This document shows, one piece after another, positions 34,880-43,844 of a stretch of DNA of 64,000 nt. Position numbers and translations under genes: made by a program. The stretch is from Bacteroidota bacterium (GTDB lineage: Bacteria; Bacteroidota; Bacteroidia; Palsa-965): NCBI GenBank assembly GCA_016194975.1, contig JACQAM010000014.1:1-64000 (forward strand), written 5' to 3'. Below the pieces are notes generated by a model. The model saw only the letters and a program-made list of their open reading frames with translations, ran no database searches and had not been told where the DNA came from. Each line of letters opens with the position of its first letter. Position 1 is the first letter of the stretch.

Positions 34880-36157
34880 TTGAAAGAAATAACTTTCCTC
34901 AAACAGAATCATCAGAAGTGGCAGCAGTTCGAAGCGTTGCTCAATTCCACGCAGGGAGGAAATCCCGATGCGCTTGCCGATCTTTTTATCCGTGTGACCG
35001 ACGATCTTTCTTGGGCACGAACTTTTTATCCCGGATCGAATACCGAAAAATATCTCAACGATATGGCGGCGCGCATTCACCAGGAAATTTACAAGAACAA
35101 AAAAGAAAGACGCAGCCGCATTCTCACTTTCTGGACGCACGAGTTACCGCTCACGATGGCGAAACACAGAATGAATCTCCTCATTGTATTTGCAATTTTC
35201 TTCGTGTCGGTGTGGGTGGGAATTGTTTCTGCCAAACACGATGAAGGTTTTGTGCGGCTCATACTCGGCGACAGTTACGTGGATATGACGCTCGACAACA
35301 TCAGCAAGGGCGATCCGATGGGTGTGTACAAACAGGATAATCATTTCGTGATGTTCTTCGCGATCGCGCTCAATAATTCTATGGTGGCGATGCTTTGCAT
35401 TCTCGCAGGGCTTGCAGGATGGGCAGGTGTGGCGATGATGCAATTCCGCAATGGAGTAATGCTCGGTGCGTTCATGTATTTTCTTGCCGCTCACGGTTAC
35501 ATGCGCGAAGCAACGCTCACCGTTTGGATTCACGGCGTGATCGAGATCTTTTGCATTGTTGTTGCGGGCGCTGCGGGAATGGCAATGGGAAATGGATTGT
35601 ATTTCCCGGGTGCGTGGCCGCGTGGCGTGTCGTTCATGCGCGGTGCGCGCGAAGCATTGAAGATAGGTGTGGGATTAATTCCATTCTTTTTTCTCGCGGC
35701 TTTCTTCGAAGGATTCATTACGAGATATACGGAGATGAATGATGTGGTTCGCGAATTCATCATCATCACGGCGCTCATTCTCATGGTATCGTATTTTATT
35801 TTCTGGCCCATGTTCGTGCGTCCTGATGTTACAAAATTATCGAGAGTGGTGGCTGATGACGATACATCTGTAATCAAAAGAGAACTGAATGCAAAATTTA
35901 TTTTCAAATTAGTGATCGGAATATTGCTCATCGTTCTTCCCACACTCGCATTCTCGATGCACGAGATCACCGGCGACAAAACAGAAACGGTTGCGAAATT
36001 TTTCTATGTGCTCTGCGGGTGCGGCGGCATTGCACTTATTGTATTTGCATTCCTGAACAGGAGACAAACAGAAGAATCACAATTGGAAATAGACCGGAAA
36101 AAAACAAAATCAGTAAAAGAGGAGTATGAACGGGAAGCCACAGCCACTAAGGTTTGA
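34880..36157 (+). CDS. SpoIIM-like (stage II sporulation protein M/DUF95) membrane protein
   Basis: The 425-residue protein uses a TTG start (KEITFLKQNHQKWQQFEALL follows). A soluble N-terminal part of about 95 residues precedes six or so transmembrane helices with the DUF95/SpoIIM pattern (NNSMVAMLCILAGLAGWAGV, LTVWIHGVIEIFCIVVAGAA). This organism does not sporulate as far as Bacteroidota are known, so the name reflects fold only. It opens an operon with a further membrane protein, DUF4129, DUF4350, MoxR and DUF58 genes. Its stop overlaps the next start by 32 bp. Confidence 0.82.
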   Translation: MKEITFLKQNHQKWQQFEALLNSTQGGNPDALADLFIRVTDDLSWARTFYPGSNTEKYLNDMAARIHQEIYKNKKERRSRILTFWTHELPLTMAKHRMNLLIVFAIFFVSVWVGIVSAKHDEGFVRLILGDSYVDMTLDNISKGDPMGVYKQDNHFVMFFAIALNNSMVAMLCILAGLAGWAGVAMMQFRNGVMLGAFMYFLAAHGYMREATLTVWIHGVIEIFCIVVAGAAGMAMGNGLYFPGAWPRGVSFMRGAREALKIGVGLIPFFFLAAFFEGFITRYTEMNDVVREFIIITALILMVSYFIFWPMFVRPDVTKLSRVVADDDTSVIKRELNAKFIFKLVIGILLIVLPTLAFSMHEITGDKTETVAKFFYVLCGCGGIALIVFAFLNRRQTEESQLEIDRKKTKSVKEEYEREATATKV

Positions 36158-37097
36158 ACGCGTACGCGGGTTCGGGAAGATCATGAGCGACACGCGCACG
36201 TTCGTGCGGGAAAACTTCATCGTGTTTTTCAAGACCATGCTTTTTCTCGTTGGGCCATTTGCATTGCTCACCTGTTCGCTCGAAACATTTTACAAAGTGA
36301 ATCTGCTCGGCCCGAATGAAACGCCGGATTTCAACAAGATCGGTTCCTTTCTCGCGCTGTCAACTATTTATTCCAATCTGCGCTGGGCAATCAACGGATT
36401 CATCACCGCAATTGTTGTCAGTCATTTTGTGAAAGTGTATCGTTTCAAAGGTGCTGGAAATTTCGATGTGGGCGATGTGTCGCGTTCCATCTTCAAAGAT
36501 TTTTTCGGAACGCTGCTTTCTTTCGTGGTGCTTTTTGTTTCTGTCGGCATTGTCTGCACCGTGCTCGGATATCTCATTTACGGAATGGCGGAAGTTTCAC
36601 TCGCAGGCGCCATCCTTCTTATTCTTGCGGGATGGCTCGGTTACATACTGCTTCGTTTTCCATTCTGGTATTTTGTGTATTCGGTTTTTTTCGCGCGAAC
36701 GTCTGAAGAAAAAAATAAAAATGTGTTTGCAGGAATGTCGCTCGCCGGAAAAGTATTTGCCGGCAACTGGTGGATCACGTGGGTAATATTTTTCCTGATG
36801 TGGCTAATACTTTATGCGATCGGGATCACGGTCGCCATGCCTGCACGCATTGCCGCGTGGATCGCCGAGCTTTCTTCACTGAGTATTGACGAGAGCAGCA
36901 CCGACTGGAAAATGATACAGACCATTCTACTTTCCATTGGAGAATTTGCCAAGACTATGATCGATGCGGTTTTCATGGTAACGATCGCGTTGCAATTTTT
37001 CAACCTGAAAGAAAAAGCGGACGGGCAGGGAACAGTGAAGCTGGTGGAAACCATCGGCGAGAAAAAAGACGAAGAAGAAATGGAATATACCTGGTAA
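36126..37097 (+). CDS. polytopic membrane protein of the MoxR operon
   Basis: The 323-residue protein has about six transmembrane helices (for example FFKTMLFLVGPFALLTCSLE and LLSFVVLFVSVGIVCTVLGY) and a charged C-terminal tail. It overlaps the SpoIIM-like gene by 32 bp and the DUF4129 gene by 1 bp (TAATG), so it is translationally linked to both. I do not recognise a named family. Position implies a role with the MoxR/DUF58 system. Confidence 0.7.
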   Translation: MNGKPQPLRFERVRGFGKIMSDTRTFVRENFIVFFKTMLFLVGPFALLTCSLETFYKVNLLGPNETPDFNKIGSFLALSTIYSNLRWAINGFITAIVVSHFVKVYRFKGAGNFDVGDVSRSIFKDFFGTLLSFVVLFVSVGIVCTVLGYLIYGMAEVSLAGAILLILAGWLGYILLRFPFWYFVYSVFFARTSEEKNKNVFAGMSLAGKVFAGNWWITWVIFFLMWLILYAIGITVAMPARIAAWIAELSSLSIDESSTDWKMIQTILLSIGEFAKTMIDAVFMVTIALQFFNLKEKADGQGTVKLVETIGEKKDEEEMEYTW

Positions 37098-37849
37098 TGA
37101 TGAACGCGATGAAAAAAATAATTTTTCTTTTGCTCTTCCTTTTCGCAGGAACGGGAATTTCATTTGCGCAGGCGGAAAAACATAAAATGAAATTCGATTC
37201 ATCCGCAGTGAAACCGAGATCGCCCTCTGCTTCCACTAAAGATGATTATGTGAAAGATGATTTTTATAAATACGATACGAAAGATAAAGCCGATCGTGAA
37301 GAACCGAATGTGTTCGACCGCATGTGGAATAGTTTCTGGGAAAGATTATTCGACAACATGCGCGACGTTGATCCGAAGCGCGGGCCGAATCCGTGGAGCA
37401 TTTTGTGGATCCTCATTCTCGTTACACTCATTGTTCTCGTTGTGCTCAAAGTCACCAACTCGGGAGTGAATACTATTTTCGCAGGAAAAAGAAAGAACAT
37501 GGAGCATGCCGATGCTTCCATGGAGGACGTAGACATTCACGCGATCAATTATGAACAGGTGATCGCTGAAGCGCGGGCGAAAAAAGATTTCCGTCTTGCA
37601 GTGCGCCTCTGGTTCCTGCGCACGCTGAAAGAACTCACCGATCGTGAACTCGTGGCGTGGAAAACCGACAAGACCAACAGCGATTATTATTACGAACTCA
37701 GTGGAAATGTATTGCAGAATGAATTCGGCGATGTGAGTTATGTGTATGACCACATCTGGTACGGCGATTTTCCCGTCGATGAAAATTCCTATGGTGATGC
37801 TGAAGATAAATTCAGGATATTTCATTCACACATCGACTCATCAAAATGA
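37097..37849 (+). CDS. DUF4129 domain membrane protein
   Basis: The 250-residue protein has a signal peptide (FLLLFLFAGTGISFAQA), a periplasmic part of ~80 residues, a transmembrane helix near residues 97-115 (WSILWILILVTLIVLVVLKV), and the DUF4129 domain in the cytosolic C-terminus (EARAKKDFRLAVRLWFLRTL, LVAWKTDKTNSDYYYEL, YDHIWYGDFPVDE). DUF4129 is usually found with transglutaminase or MoxR/DUF58 genes, as here. The exact role is unknown. Confidence 0.85.
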   Translation: MMNAMKKIIFLLLFLFAGTGISFAQAEKHKMKFDSSAVKPRSPSASTKDDYVKDDFYKYDTKDKADREEPNVFDRMWNSFWERLFDNMRDVDPKRGPNPWSILWILILVTLIVLVVLKVTNSGVNTIFAGKRKNMEHADASMEDVDIHAINYEQVIAEARAKKDFRLAVRLWFLRTLKELTDRELVAWKTDKTNSDYYYELSGNVLQNEFGDVSYVYDHIWYGDFPVDENSYGDAEDKFRIFHSHIDSSK

Positions 37850-37902
37850 ATTCTGAAAAGAAAAATAAAATAATGATTAAGGGACCATTTGCTTTATTGC
37901 AG

Positions 37903-37925
37903 TTCAACTTCGCGCCTTCGCGGTT
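37903..37925. repeat. TTCAACTTCGCGCCTTCGCGGTT repeat in the operon gap
   Basis: This element matches the reverse complement of 17-46 apart from an 8-base internal gap. It lies in the 198-bp space between the DUF4129 and DUF4350 genes, where GGGAC at 37881-37885 is echoed by GTCCC at 37929-37933. No gene is seen in the gap. Confidence 0.55.
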
Positions 37926-38047
37926 ACTGTCCCATATTTTTTTTAACCGCAAAGTCCTAAGACTATTTCACGCAGGTACACAGGTGAAAAATCTCATAAG
38001 GATGACAAGCAGGTTTTTCATTTCATGCTAAAATTATTTAAAGAATT

Positions 38048-39274
38048 TTGAAAAAGAACTGGCCCTACTTTCTCCTGCTCGCGATCGTACTGTTCGTGCT
38101 GTTCCGCATGTCGGAAAAAGCTTCAGCGAAACGCGTGGACTGGAAAGATAATTTCACGATGTCGTCGAAGAATCCTTACGGCTGTTATATTTTCGATCAG
38201 TACCTCGGTGAAATGATGGGCGGAAAAACAGATCACATCAATCTCACCGCCTACCAGAATCTTGCAGGAAAAAAATTCACCGATCATAATTATGTTTTTG
38301 TGAACAGTGATTTCTCTCCTTCCATGCAGGATGTGGTGAACCTTGTGAAATTTGTGGAAGCGGGAAATGATGTGCTCATCTCTGCTCGCGATTTCGGTTT
38401 ACTCGCCGACACACTGAAATTTCAATTGGGCGATCCGCTGTACATTGACATCAGTAAAAAACCGAACAACACTACGCTCGGTTCAATGGTGAACCAGGGA
38501 AATGCTTTTGTGGAATCCAATCTTGTGAATCCTTCTTTGCACCTGAAAAAAAATGCAAGTTTTGATCATACCACTTACGAACTTGCATTCACCGCTTTCG
38601 ATACACTGCGTTCAATTGTTCTCGGGCAGGATGGGAGAGGATATGCGAATTATTTGCGCATCCCGAAGGGAAAAGGATCTTTTTTCATTCACACATTGCC
38701 CGACGCTTTTGGAAATTATTATGCAGCGAATGCGAATACCGTGGATTATCTGCTGAACGTAGTCTCGTATCTTCCATCGCAGGAAACTTTTATTGACACA
38801 CATTACAAGATCGGGCGGAAAGAAAATGACGATACACGTCGCTATATTTTTTCCGAACCAGCTTTGCGGTTAGGTTACGTGGTACTCATCATTGCCGGGC
38901 TCATCGGATTTTTTCTCGGTGGCAAAAGGCGTCAGCGTCCCGTTCCCGTGGTCACTCCTCCTGCTAATTCCACACTTGAATTCGTGGAGCAGGTGGGCGC
39001 TTTGTATTACAATCTCGGAAACCACGGCGATATCGTTTACAAAAAAATAAATTATTTTCTCGAATCGGTACGCTCGCGTTTTTATGTACAGACCAATGTG
39101 TTCGACGAGAAATTTTTAGTGCGCCTCGAAAATCTTTCGGGCATGCAGCGCGATGAAGTGCGCCAGTTATTCAGCACGATAGATTACCTGCGTAAAGCGC
39201 CGGGTGTTTCTGCCAATGAACTGAAACGACTCGAAGAACAGATCAGGAATTTCAATACAAAAAGTAAACGGTGA
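38048..39274 (+). CDS. DUF4350 domain membrane protein
   Basis: The 408-residue protein starts at a TTG (KKNWPYFLLLAIVLFVLFRM follows), giving an N-terminal transmembrane helix. The DUF4350 region has the segment SSKNPYGCYIFDQYLGEMMG and a Rossmann-like part (HNYVFVNSDFSPSMQDVVNL). A second helix (LGYVVLIIAGLIGFFLGG, near residue 280) leads to a cytosolic tail. It belongs to the SpoIIM/DUF4129/MoxR/DUF58 operon. Biochemical function is unknown. Confidence 0.8.
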   Translation: MKKNWPYFLLLAIVLFVLFRMSEKASAKRVDWKDNFTMSSKNPYGCYIFDQYLGEMMGGKTDHINLTAYQNLAGKKFTDHNYVFVNSDFSPSMQDVVNLVKFVEAGNDVLISARDFGLLADTLKFQLGDPLYIDISKKPNNTTLGSMVNQGNAFVESNLVNPSLHLKKNASFDHTTYELAFTAFDTLRSIVLGQDGRGYANYLRIPKGKGSFFIHTLPDAFGNYYAANANTVDYLLNVVSYLPSQETFIDTHYKIGRKENDDTRRYIFSEPALRLGYVVLIIAGLIGFFLGGKRRQRPVPVVTPPANSTLEFVEQVGALYYNLGNHGDIVYKKINYFLESVRSRFYVQTNVFDEKFLVRLENLSGMQRDEVRQLFSTIDYLRKAPGVSANELKRLEEQIRNFNTKSKR

Positions 39275-39284
39275 TATGAGGGAA

Positions 39285-39407
39285 GATTACAGATTTTTAC
39301 GGAGAATGCAGATTACGGATTCAACAGATGTACAGACCTGTTTGATTTACTTCATCTGTAAATTCGTTTTTTCTGTAATTTGTATTCTCCGTAAAAATCC
39401 GTAATCC
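39285..39407. repeat. imperfect inverted repeat GATTACAGATTTTTACGGAG
   Basis: The left arm 39285-39319 and right arm 39372-39407 are complementary over about 35 bases with a few mismatches. It sits between the DUF4350 and moxR genes inside an operon. It uses the GATTACAGAT word also seen at 41944, 43634 and 60900. Confidence 0.65.
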
Positions 39408-39447
39408 ACCCGCCATAAATAAATTCAATAACAAGAAAACAAATACC

Positions 39448-40431
39448 ATGTCAGACCAGCCACAAGTATTCACGAACAGGATCCCACTCGAGGATCTGAA
39501 AAAAGCCGTACTCGATATTCGCACCGAGATCGGAAAAATAATAGTAGGACAGGAACGCACCGTCGATCTGCTCATCGCCGCTTTACTTTCCGACGGGCAT
39601 GTTCTCATTGAAGGTGTTCCCGGTGTTGCAAAAACACTCACGGCAAAATTGCTCGCACGAACGGTGTCGGTAAAATTTTCGCGCATACAATTCACGCCCG
39701 ACCTCATGCCTTCGGATGTGATCGGCACGAGTGTGTTCAGCGCAAAGAGCAATGAATTTGAATATCGCGAAGGGCCCATCTTTGCGAATATCGTTCTCAT
39801 TGACGAGATCAACCGCGCTCCTGCAAAAACACAATCTGCATTGTTCGAATCGATGGAAGAACGGCAGGTGACTGTTGACGGAAAAACAAGATTGCTTGAT
39901 GCGCCATTCATGGTGGTGGCCACGCAGAACCCGGTGGAGCAGGAGGGAACTTATCGTTTGCCCGAAGCGCAACTCGATCGTTTTCTTTTCAAGATTGATG
40001 TGGATTATCCGACGCTGGCGAATGAAACAAAAATTCTCGCCGATTTTCATGCGCGGAAAAATTCCATGGATCTCACCAGTGTGAAACCGGTGGTGACTGC
40101 AGAACAACTGAAAGGATACCGCCAGAAAGTTTACAGTTTGCACGTGGAGCCGAATCTTCTGATGTACATCGCGCAAATGGTGAACATGACGAGAAACAAC
40201 AGCGCACTTTATCTCGGAGCATCACCGCGCGCGTCGCTCGCAATACTCACGAGTGCGAAAGCGATCGCGGCCATGCGCGGAAGAGATTTTGTAACGCCCG
40301 ATGATATTCGCGAAGTAGCAATTCCTGTTTTGCAGCACCGCGTAATGCTCACACCTGAAAAAGAAATGGAAGGACAAACATCACGCGACGTAGTAAAAAC
40401 AATTATTCAGCAAGTGGAAATTCCGAGGTAA
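39448..40431 (+). CDS. MoxR family AAA+ ATPase
   Basis: The 327-residue protein has the MoxR AAA+ core: Walker A EGVPGVAKT, the segment RIQFTPDLMPSDVIGTSVF, Walker B IVLIDEINRAPAKTQSALFE, and sensor 1 in VVATQNPVEQEGTYRLPEAQ, plus a C-terminal lid (YLGASPRASLAILTSAKAIA). MoxR ATPases act as chaperones that activate or assemble complexes together with VWA/DUF58 proteins. The stop is immediately followed by the TTG start of the DUF58 gene, so the two are coupled. Confidence 0.95.
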   Translation: MSDQPQVFTNRIPLEDLKKAVLDIRTEIGKIIVGQERTVDLLIAALLSDGHVLIEGVPGVAKTLTAKLLARTVSVKFSRIQFTPDLMPSDVIGTSVFSAKSNEFEYREGPIFANIVLIDEINRAPAKTQSALFESMEERQVTVDGKTRLLDAPFMVVATQNPVEQEGTYRLPEAQLDRFLFKIDVDYPTLANETKILADFHARKNSMDLTSVKPVVTAEQLKGYRQKVYSLHVEPNLLMYIAQMVNMTRNNSALYLGASPRASLAILTSAKAIAAMRGRDFVTPDDIREVAIPVLQHRVMLTPEKEMEGQTSRDVVKTIIQQVEIPR

Positions 40432-41937
40432 TTGAAATTCTGGAGATCCATATTTTTTTCCGGGAGATTTTTTCTCGTGTGCGGGTTACTCGCGCTGCTG
40501 TGCGTGCTTGCGTATCTCGTGCCCGAGTACAAGGAGAATGCCTTTATCATTTGTATTATTTCTTCCATTGCCGGCGGCGCAGTTTTTATTCTGATGTTCG
40601 TTCTCCGCGTTACAAAATTAGTCCGCTTCAATTATGCGACGGTAGCTTTGCCTTTGCTAATTGGCGCCGGCATTGGTATTTCATTTTATTTCAGCGATGC
40701 ACTTTACCCGATCGCAAAAATTTCTGCTTACGCATTACCCGCAGTTGTTGTCGCTGATTTTCTTTTATTGTGGAGCAGGCCGAAAGGAATTTTTGCAAGG
40801 AGGGATATGATGGATAAACTTTCGAACGGCGACCAGAATGAAATTTCCATCACTATAGAAAATAAATTTCCCTTTCCTGTTTTTATCAATGTGATCGATG
40901 AACTCCCGGTGCAGTTCCAGGCGCGCGATCTTTCGTTCAAAGGATTTCTCGGCCCGTTCGCAGCGAAAAAACTAACGTATCATGTGCGGCCCGTGCGCAG
41001 GGGAGAATACACTTTCGGTTATGTGAATGTGATCACCACTTCCATGCTCGGCCTCATGATGCGCCGTTTCCGTTTCGATAATGAGCAGATGGTTCCTGTT
41101 TATCCGTCCTTCATCCAGATGCGACGTTATGAATTACTCGCGATCTCGAATCGGTTGACAGAAGCCGGAATAAAAAAGATCCGCCGCATGGGGCAGAACA
41201 TGGAGTTCGACCAGATCAAGGAATATGTGAGTGGCGATGATCCGCGGAGAGTGAACTGGAAAGCAACTGCGCGAAGAGGAAGACTGATGGTGAATACTTA
41301 CCAGGATGAAAAATCGCAACAAGTGTATTCGGTGATAGACATGGGACGCGTGATGCAAATGCCATTCGAAGAAATGACACTGCTCGATTACGCGATCAAT
41401 GCAAGTCTCGTCATCAGCAACATCGCTATGCTGAAATATGATAAAGCGGGAATCGTTACGTTCTCGAAAAAAGTTCACACGCAATTGCCGGCAGAGCGGA
41501 GAGGATTGCAGTTGTATAAAATCATGGAACTGCTTTACGCCGCGAAGACGGGCTACCAGGAAAGTGATTTCGGAAAATTATATGCAGCCATCAAGCAACG
41601 TGTAACGCAGCGGAGTTTATTGTTGCTCTACACAAATTTCGAAACGCTGTCGAGTATGCAGCGGCAACTTTTATATTTCCGGCGGCTTGCGAAAGATCAT
41701 CTGGTCGTCGTGATATTTTTCGAGAATACAGAGTTACGTTCTTTCCTGAATAAAAAACCACGAACCATCCAGGAAATTTATTACCAGACCATCGCGGAAA
41801 AATTTGCTTACGAGAAAAAATTAATTGTGAAAGAATTAGAGAAGTACGGAATTCACGCAGTGTACACGGCTCCGCAGAATTTAACGGTGAACACGATCAA
41901 TAAATATCTTGAGTTGAAAGCGAGAGGATTGATCTGA
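40432..41937 (+). CDS. DUF58 domain protein
   Basis: The 501-residue protein starts at TTG directly after the moxR stop. It has two pairs of transmembrane helices in the first ~110 residues and the DUF58 signature (EFDQIKEYVSGDDPRRVNWK) near residue 265, followed by a VWA-like fold (VYSVIDMGRVMQMP). It is the usual partner of MoxR. Its last 185 bp, together with the downstream spacer, are duplicated at 43442-43712, so an identical-looking but orphan 3' fragment exists 1.7 kb away. Confidence 0.9.
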   Translation: MKFWRSIFFSGRFFLVCGLLALLCVLAYLVPEYKENAFIICIISSIAGGAVFILMFVLRVTKLVRFNYATVALPLLIGAGIGISFYFSDALYPIAKISAYALPAVVVADFLLLWSRPKGIFARRDMMDKLSNGDQNEISITIENKFPFPVFINVIDELPVQFQARDLSFKGFLGPFAAKKLTYHVRPVRRGEYTFGYVNVITTSMLGLMMRRFRFDNEQMVPVYPSFIQMRRYELLAISNRLTEAGIKKIRRMGQNMEFDQIKEYVSGDDPRRVNWKATARRGRLMVNTYQDEKSQQVYSVIDMGRVMQMPFEEMTLLDYAINASLVISNIAMLKYDKAGIVTFSKKVHTQLPAERRGLQLYKIMELLYAAKTGYQESDFGKLYAAIKQRVTQRSLLLLYTNFETLSSMQRQLLYFRRLAKDHLVVVIFFENTELRSFLNKKPRTIQEIYYQTIAEKFAYEKKLIVKELEKYGIHAVYTAPQNLTVNTINKYLELKARGLI

Positions 41938-42022
41938 GGGAGGATTACAGATATACAGATTACTAAAGAGCCCACACGCAAGATCGCTTCACTCGCGATG
42001 ACCAACGCACAATCTGTATATC
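41753..42022 (+). repeat. 270-bp direct repeat, left copy (DUF58 3' end plus spacer)
   Basis: It matches 43442-43712 with three substitutions and one 1-bp indel as I align them (about 98.5% identity). It covers the last 61 codons of the DUF58 gene and an 85-bp spacer. The spacer forms nested hairpins: CAGATATACAGATT pairs with AATCTGTATATCTG, and ATCGCTTCACTCGCGAT lies inside. The two copies enclose two genes. Confidence 0.92.
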
Positions 42023-42125
42023 TGTATTATCTGGAATTCGATGCCTGGCTGTTAAGAATTTTCGAGGAGATGGATTATCATAGTATAATTGGGTAAGTTT
42101 GAAATAGGATAATTATTTTATAAAA

Positions 42126-42539
42126 TTGGGAACAAAAGCAATTCGTTATTTTATTCCGTTATTTATTTCAGGTTACTTCCTTATCAGCATTATTACCAAT
42201 TGTTATTCTGAAATTTTCCCTTTTTCTGCTTTTAAACTTTACTCGGTCATTCCAAATAAGATGGAAGAGTATGATATACTTCTCAATCAGGGCGAAAACA
42301 ATTCTGTATTTCTTTTAGCCGGAAATGATTCGTTATCGGATACAGAAAGAAAATATTTCAGATATATTCTGAAGGAATTGGGCCAAAATCACACAAACAA
42401 TCCAATTGTTTTTCCTGAAAGCATTCAGCGAAAGGTCAAAAATTACCCGAATGCCTGGTTTGTCAAATTAACAGGCGATTACATGGCTGCGGCCTGCGAA
42501 AATAAAATTCACACGGAATTGATCTCAAAAATTAAATGA
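42126..42539 (+). CDS. small membrane-anchored protein of the repeat-flanked pair
   Basis: The 137-residue protein has a TTG start and an N-terminal transmembrane helix (IRYFIPLFISGYFLISIITN), followed by a soluble part of about 105 residues. Its stop overlaps the ATG of the next gene by 4 bp (ATGA). I do not recognise the family. It and its partner lie between the two copies of the 270-bp repeat, so they were probably acquired together. Confidence 0.6.
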   Translation: MGTKAIRYFIPLFISGYFLISIITNCYSEIFPFSAFKLYSVIPNKMEEYDILLNQGENNSVFLLAGNDSLSDTERKYFRYILKELGQNHTNNPIVFPESIQRKVKNYPNAWFVKLTGDYMAAACENKIHTELISKIK

Positions 42540-43513
42540 TTCACCGATTAATTCATTTATTTTGGGACCGGTCAATTGCTGGCGGCGATGCTATTTTCTC
42601 CACTGAAACGGAAAAGAAATTCAAACGCTCAGTGATCATCGTAAAATTATTTTACTGTGTTTTATTTTCCATATCCCTTCTTTGTTTGTCCGGCTTCTCT
42701 CCCTTTCCGAAGTGGCATACACTTCTTTCTTCGGAAGAACTATTCCTTCCATTATGGCCTGTGCGCTGGATAAATCTGGCGGAATGGTCATCCTCGGTAA
42801 ATTCTATTATGTTAGCCTTTCCATTAACTACATTTCTGGCTGTTTGTGCCGGAACCCGTTATCGGTTTATCCGCATTGCAGTATTCCTGTCTCTGTTTCT
42901 ATATCTTGCGTTGGTTAGTTCTTTCGGCAAGACAGACCATTACCTGCATTTATTCCTTCTCGCCTCTTTCTTATTTATTTTTTTGCCTGAGCGATCAAAG
43001 AAAAAAGAAATCAACCAGGTAAATTACCTTAAGATCATATGGGGGCTGCAGCTTTTCATTCTTGCCAGTTATTCTGCATCGGGACTGTTTAAAATAGCGG
43101 GCATTTTTTATCAATTGTACCAAGGGCAGGTTTCAGCTTTGTCTAACGAAGGGCTGGCGCGGGATATTGCAGCTACCGAATTTATTTCTAACCACAAATC
43201 CATTTTAGGAAGTATGCCAAAAAATTTTATTTCACCCGTTTTTACATTTTTGCTGCTGTGCTCCTATTGCATAGAACTTGTATCCGTATTTATTGCTTTC
43301 CGCCCTTCCTGGCATAGGATATGGGGAATCCTTCTTATTCTACTGCATATTTTTATTTTACTCAATATAGGCCCGGATTTTAGCTTTCAGGTTGTCTTGA
43401 TTGCACTGATTCTTGTTAACAGCCCTTTCACCCCTTCCCGGAAAAACCACGAACCATCCTGGAAATTTATTACCAGACCATCGCGGAAAAATTTGCGTAC
43501 GAGAAAAAATTAA
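42536..43513 (+). CDS. polytopic membrane protein (HTTM-like), chimeric C-terminus
   Basis: The 325-residue protein has about seven or eight hydrophobic helices (SVIIVKLFYCVLFSISLLCL, FLSLFLYLALVSSFGKTDHY, IWGILLILLHIFILLNIGPD). The layout, with HxxH-like positions near DHYLHLFLL, resembles HTTM/vitamin-K-carboxylase-like membrane proteins, but only weakly. The last ~23 residues (from about 303) are read out of frame from the duplicated DUF58 sequence, so its own C-terminus was lost or replaced when the repeat formed. It is translationally coupled to the small protein upstream. Confidence 0.6.
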   Translation: MIHRLIHLFWDRSIAGGDAIFSTETEKKFKRSVIIVKLFYCVLFSISLLCLSGFSPFPKWHTLLSSEELFLPLWPVRWINLAEWSSSVNSIMLAFPLTTFLAVCAGTRYRFIRIAVFLSLFLYLALVSSFGKTDHYLHLFLLASFLFIFLPERSKKKEINQVNYLKIIWGLQLFILASYSASGLFKIAGIFYQLYQGQVSALSNEGLARDIAATEFISNHKSILGSMPKNFISPVFTFLLLCSYCIELVSVFIAFRPSWHRIWGILLILLHIFILLNIGPDFSFQVVLIALILVNSPFTPSRKNHEPSWKFITRPSRKNLRTRKN

Positions 43514-43626
43514 TTGTAAAAGAATTAGAGAAGTACGGAATTCACGCAGTGTACACGGCTCCGCAGAATTTAACGGTGAACACGATCAATAAATATCTTG
43601 AGTTGAAAGCGAGAGGATTGATCTGA
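43442..43626 (+). pseudogene. orphan 3' fragment of the DUF58 gene
   Basis: In the DUF58 frame this segment encodes the same C-terminal ~61 residues and stop as 41753-41937. It has no start of its own and its first 72 bp are used in another frame by the HTTM-like gene. Confidence 0.88.
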
Positions 43627-43712
43627 GGGAGGATTACAGATAATACAGATTACTAAAGAGCCCACACGCAAGATCGCTTCACTCGCGATGACCAACGCAC
43701 AATCTGTATATC
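43442..43712 (+). repeat. 270-bp direct repeat, right copy
   Basis: This is the second copy of 41753-42022, offset by 1689-1690 bp. Its left end lies inside the HTTM-like gene. After 43712 the sequence departs (CCTCACATCCTGTAATCTTCC) and runs through a TTCGTATATTCGTATGTATTCG spacer into the AT-rich island. The 331-bp gap 43514-43844 holds only this copy and the spacer. Confidence 0.92.
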
Positions 43713-43844
43713 CTCACATCCTGTAATCTTCCCAATTCGTATATTCGTATGTATTCGAGTACATCTACTTGGTGACCAATGCTGTGTGCCGTTGGTAACT
43801 TTCCCTTCCTAACGAATCCCTAACGCCTATATGGGAATAGTGCA

